The notes under the pieces were generated by a model, which did not search any database, was not told where the DNA came from, and worked only from the letters and a program-made list of their open reading frames with translations. The position numbers were made by a program, and so were the translations under genes. From Planctomycetes bacterium RBG_13_46_10 (lineage in GTDB: Bacteria; Planctomycetota; Phycisphaerae; Sedimentisphaerales; Anaerobacaceae): DNA of 5,832 nucleotides. The stretch lies in the NCBI GenBank assembly GCA_001824645.1, contig MHYD01000047.1, forward strand, positions 1-5,832, given 5' to 3'. This document shows, one piece after another, positions 4,344-5,832 of the stretch (positions within the stretch are counted from its first letter, which is position 1; every line of letters starts with the position of its first letter).

Positions 4344-5832
4344 CTATTCAACAGTGACACTTTTCGCGAGGTTCCGAGGTTTGTCCACATCATGGCCGCG
4401 GAGCACAGCGGCATGATAAGCCAAAAGCTGCAGCGGCACAACAGTCAGCATCGGCTGCAGAATTTCCGGAGCATCGGGAATGGCGATGAACTGGTCTGCA
4501 TGTTGTTTGATACTCTCATCACCTTCCGTTGCGACAACTATAATTTTTCCCCCGCGTGCCCTGACCTCAGCAATATTACCCATAATCTTATCATATTGTG
4601 GGCCTGCAGTAGCGATGAAAACTGCCGGCATACCATCATTTATTAATGCAATAGGACCGTGTTTCATTTCCGCAGCGGGAAGGCCTTCAGCGTGAATGTA
4701 GCTTATCTCCTTCAGCTTAAGCGCCCCTTCGAGGGCAACAGGATAATTAAAGCCGCGGCCCAGGAAAAGCCAGTTATTCCTGTCAATATTTGCCGCTGCA
4801 ATTTCTTTAATCCGGTCGGACTGCTCCAATATCCGGCTTATTTTATCCGGTATCTTGGAAAGCTCATCAATATAACAGGCAGCTTCTGCTGTGCTCATAA
4901 GCCTTCTTCTACCCATCTCAATCGCCAGCATGGACAAAACTGCCAATTGAGCAGTAAAAGCTTTCGTGCTTGCCACGCCAACTTCAGGACCTACATGCAG
5001 ATATACCCCGGCATCGGTAGCTCTGGCAATGGAGGAACCAACAGCGTTGACAATGCCGAGAACGGTGGCACCACGCTCTTTGGCTTCTTCAACAGCCGCA
5101 AGAGTATCGGCTGTTTCGCCGGACTGGCTTACCGCTATTACAACAGTACCATCTTCTATAATAGGATTGCGATATCGAAATTCACTGGCATATTCGGTCT
5201 CCGTCGAGATTCTTGCCAAACGCTCAAACAGGAACTCACCAACCAGGCTGGCATGAAAGGCTGTGCCGCAAGCAGTCAGGACAAGGTGCCTGGCAAGAGT
5301 GAACTCCCGCAAATGATTCGCTATACCACCAAGAACTATTTTGCCGTTGCGTTTATCGATTCGGCCTCCCATACAGGTACTTAGGGCTTTGGGCTGTTCA
5401 AAAATCTCTTTAAGCATGTGGTGTGGAAAACCATCCAGCTCGATTTGCTCAAGAGAAAACTCAATTTGACTAAGGTCTTTTGTAACAGTGATATTATCGA
5501 GTGTTTTGGTATGAAAACCGTCCGGTGTTACAGCAACCATCTCGTTGTCGGAAAGATATACCGCCCTTGTTGTGTGCTCGACAATTGCCGCGGCATCCGA
5601 GGCAAGAATGTACTCATTGTCACCGACACCCAAAATCAGAGGGCTGCCCTTCCTGGCACCGATAAGCATACGTGGAAAATCTGAGCAGATAATCGCCAGG
5701 CCGTAAGTCCCGTGCAACTCCCGCAGAGTCTTTTGCACAGCCCATTCAAATTTGTTTTGTGCGCCGGCTTTTTCTGCGTCCTGCTCACCGTTGCCTTTTG
5801 CGAAAAAATAGCCGATTAAATTTGCTGCAACC
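4344..5832 (-). CDS. glmS: Glutamine--fructose-6-phosphate aminotransferase (isomerizing), N-terminus beyond the window
   Basis: Makes glucosamine-6-phosphate from fructose-6-phosphate and glutamine (EC 2.6.1.16), the entry to UDP-GlcNAc for peptidoglycan and other glycans; cytoplasmic. The frame is open from 5831 to TAG at 4346-4344, giving 495 visible residues. The family has about 609, so roughly the first 110, including the catalytic Cys1 and most of the glutaminase domain, lie outside. Visible residues 1-~110 are the rest of the glutaminase domain (HGTYGLAII, RKGSPLILGVGDNEYILASD). Two SIS sugar-isomerase domains follow: ACGTAFHAS (187-195), SQSGETADTLAA (235-246) and GPEVGVASTKAFTAQ (281-295) in the first; GRGFNYPVALEGALKLKE (358-375) and PAAEMKHGPIALI (385-397) in the second. 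The C-terminus DKPRNLAKSVTVE is invariant, with the Schiff-base lysine at 490. The GTG at 5738 is internal, because family-like sequence (VAANLIGYFF, matching EVIAHLV in E. coli) continues upstream. A stretch rich in Gly, Glu, Lys and Ala (13-27) looks like a modest insertion. Any glmS riboswitch would lie outside the window. Confidence 0.97.
   Translation of the reverse strand, partial: VAANLIGYFFAKGNGEQDAEKAGAQNKFEWAVQKTLRELHGTYGLAIICSDFPRMLIGARKGSPLILGVGDNEYILASDAAAIVEHTTRAVYLSDNEMVAVTPDGFHTKTLDNITVTKDLSQIEFSLEQIELDGFPHHMLKEIFEQPKALSTCMGGRIDKRNGKIVLGGIANHLREFTLARHLVLTACGTAFHASLVGEFLFERLARISTETEYASEFRYRNPIIEDGTVVIAVSQSGETADTLAAVEEAKERGATVLGIVNAVGSSIARATDAGVYLHVGPEVGVASTKAFTAQLAVLSMLAIEMGRRRLMSTAEAACYIDELSKIPDKISRILEQSDRIKEIAAANIDRNNWLFLGRGFNYPVALEGALKLKEISYIHAEGLPAAEMKHGPIALINDGMPAVFIATAGPQYDKIMGNIAEVRARGGKIIVVATEGDESIKQHADQFIAIPDAPEILQPMLTVVPLQLLAYHAAVLRGHDVDKPRNLAKSVTVE

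Noticed and set aside
4344..4380. CACTGT/ACAGTG inverted repeat around the glmS stop as a terminator
   Set aside because: The arms are only 6 bp and far apart, and no T-run follows, so termination between glmS and the prepilin-like gene is not supported.
4659..5384. 241-codon plus-strand open frame opposite glmS
   Set aside because: It lies antisense to unmistakable glmS sequence, shows no family features or export signal, and reads as a shadow frame. The same holds for plus-strand frames opposite araA (2654-3112, 3018-3344) and the lyase (465-662, 1438-1656).
5736..5738. GTG at 5738 as the glmS start
   Set aside because: Family-like codons continue upstream to the window edge without a stop, and starting here would remove the essential glutaminase N-terminus.
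1..5832. tRNA, rRNA, insertion sequences, attachment sites or prophage genes
   Set aside because: No cloverleaf-like, ribosomal, transposase or integrase sequence was seen on either strand, and almost all of the window is accounted for by four ordinary genes.

Overview
The window is bacterial and reads entirely on the minus strand. In transcription order it runs from right to left: the 3' part of glmS (glucosamine-6-phosphate synthase), a short prepilin-like protein, araA (L-arabinose isomerase), and a secreted family PL11 rhamnogalacturonan lyase that runs off the left edge. The two edge genes are partial; araA and the prepilin-like gene are complete. The prepilin-like protein (GFTLVELLVVIAIIALL start, degenerate H-X9-DG motif near the C-terminus) belongs to a class found in many copies in Planctomycetota and relatives (Lentisphaerota, Verrucomicrobiota). 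Together with the moderate GC and the plant-polysaccharide enzymes, this suggests a polysaccharide-degrading planctomycete, perhaps Phycisphaerae-like. That placement is an inference.

Layout: 5832-4344 glmS without its N-terminal ~110 residues; 4343-4298 a short gap; 4297-3599 the prepilin-like gene, ended by a clean intrinsic terminator (3597-3574); 3573-3389 a well-structured control region for araA (sigma70-like promoter containing a palindrome, two leader hairpins, a four-copy 11-bp direct repeat, Shine-Dalgarno); 3388-1883 araA; 1882-1584 an intergenic stretch with two stem-loops, a TATAAT promoter candidate and a leader; 1583-1 the PL11 lyase.

How the genes fit together: the lyase is exported and cuts the rhamnose-galacturonate backbone of pectic rhamnogalacturonan I, whose side chains are rich in L-arabinose; AraA converts cytoplasmic L-arabinose to L-ribulose. 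They are plausibly part of one pectin-use programme, although each seems to have its own promoter, and no transporter, araB, araD or regulator is in view. glmS is a housekeeping gene for amino-sugar synthesis and may be co-transcribed with the prepilin-like gene.

I found no clear novel system. The items most worth a second look are the architecture of the araA leader, the loss of family-like sequence in the last 20 visible residues of the lyase, and the His-to-Trp change in the H-X9-DG motif.
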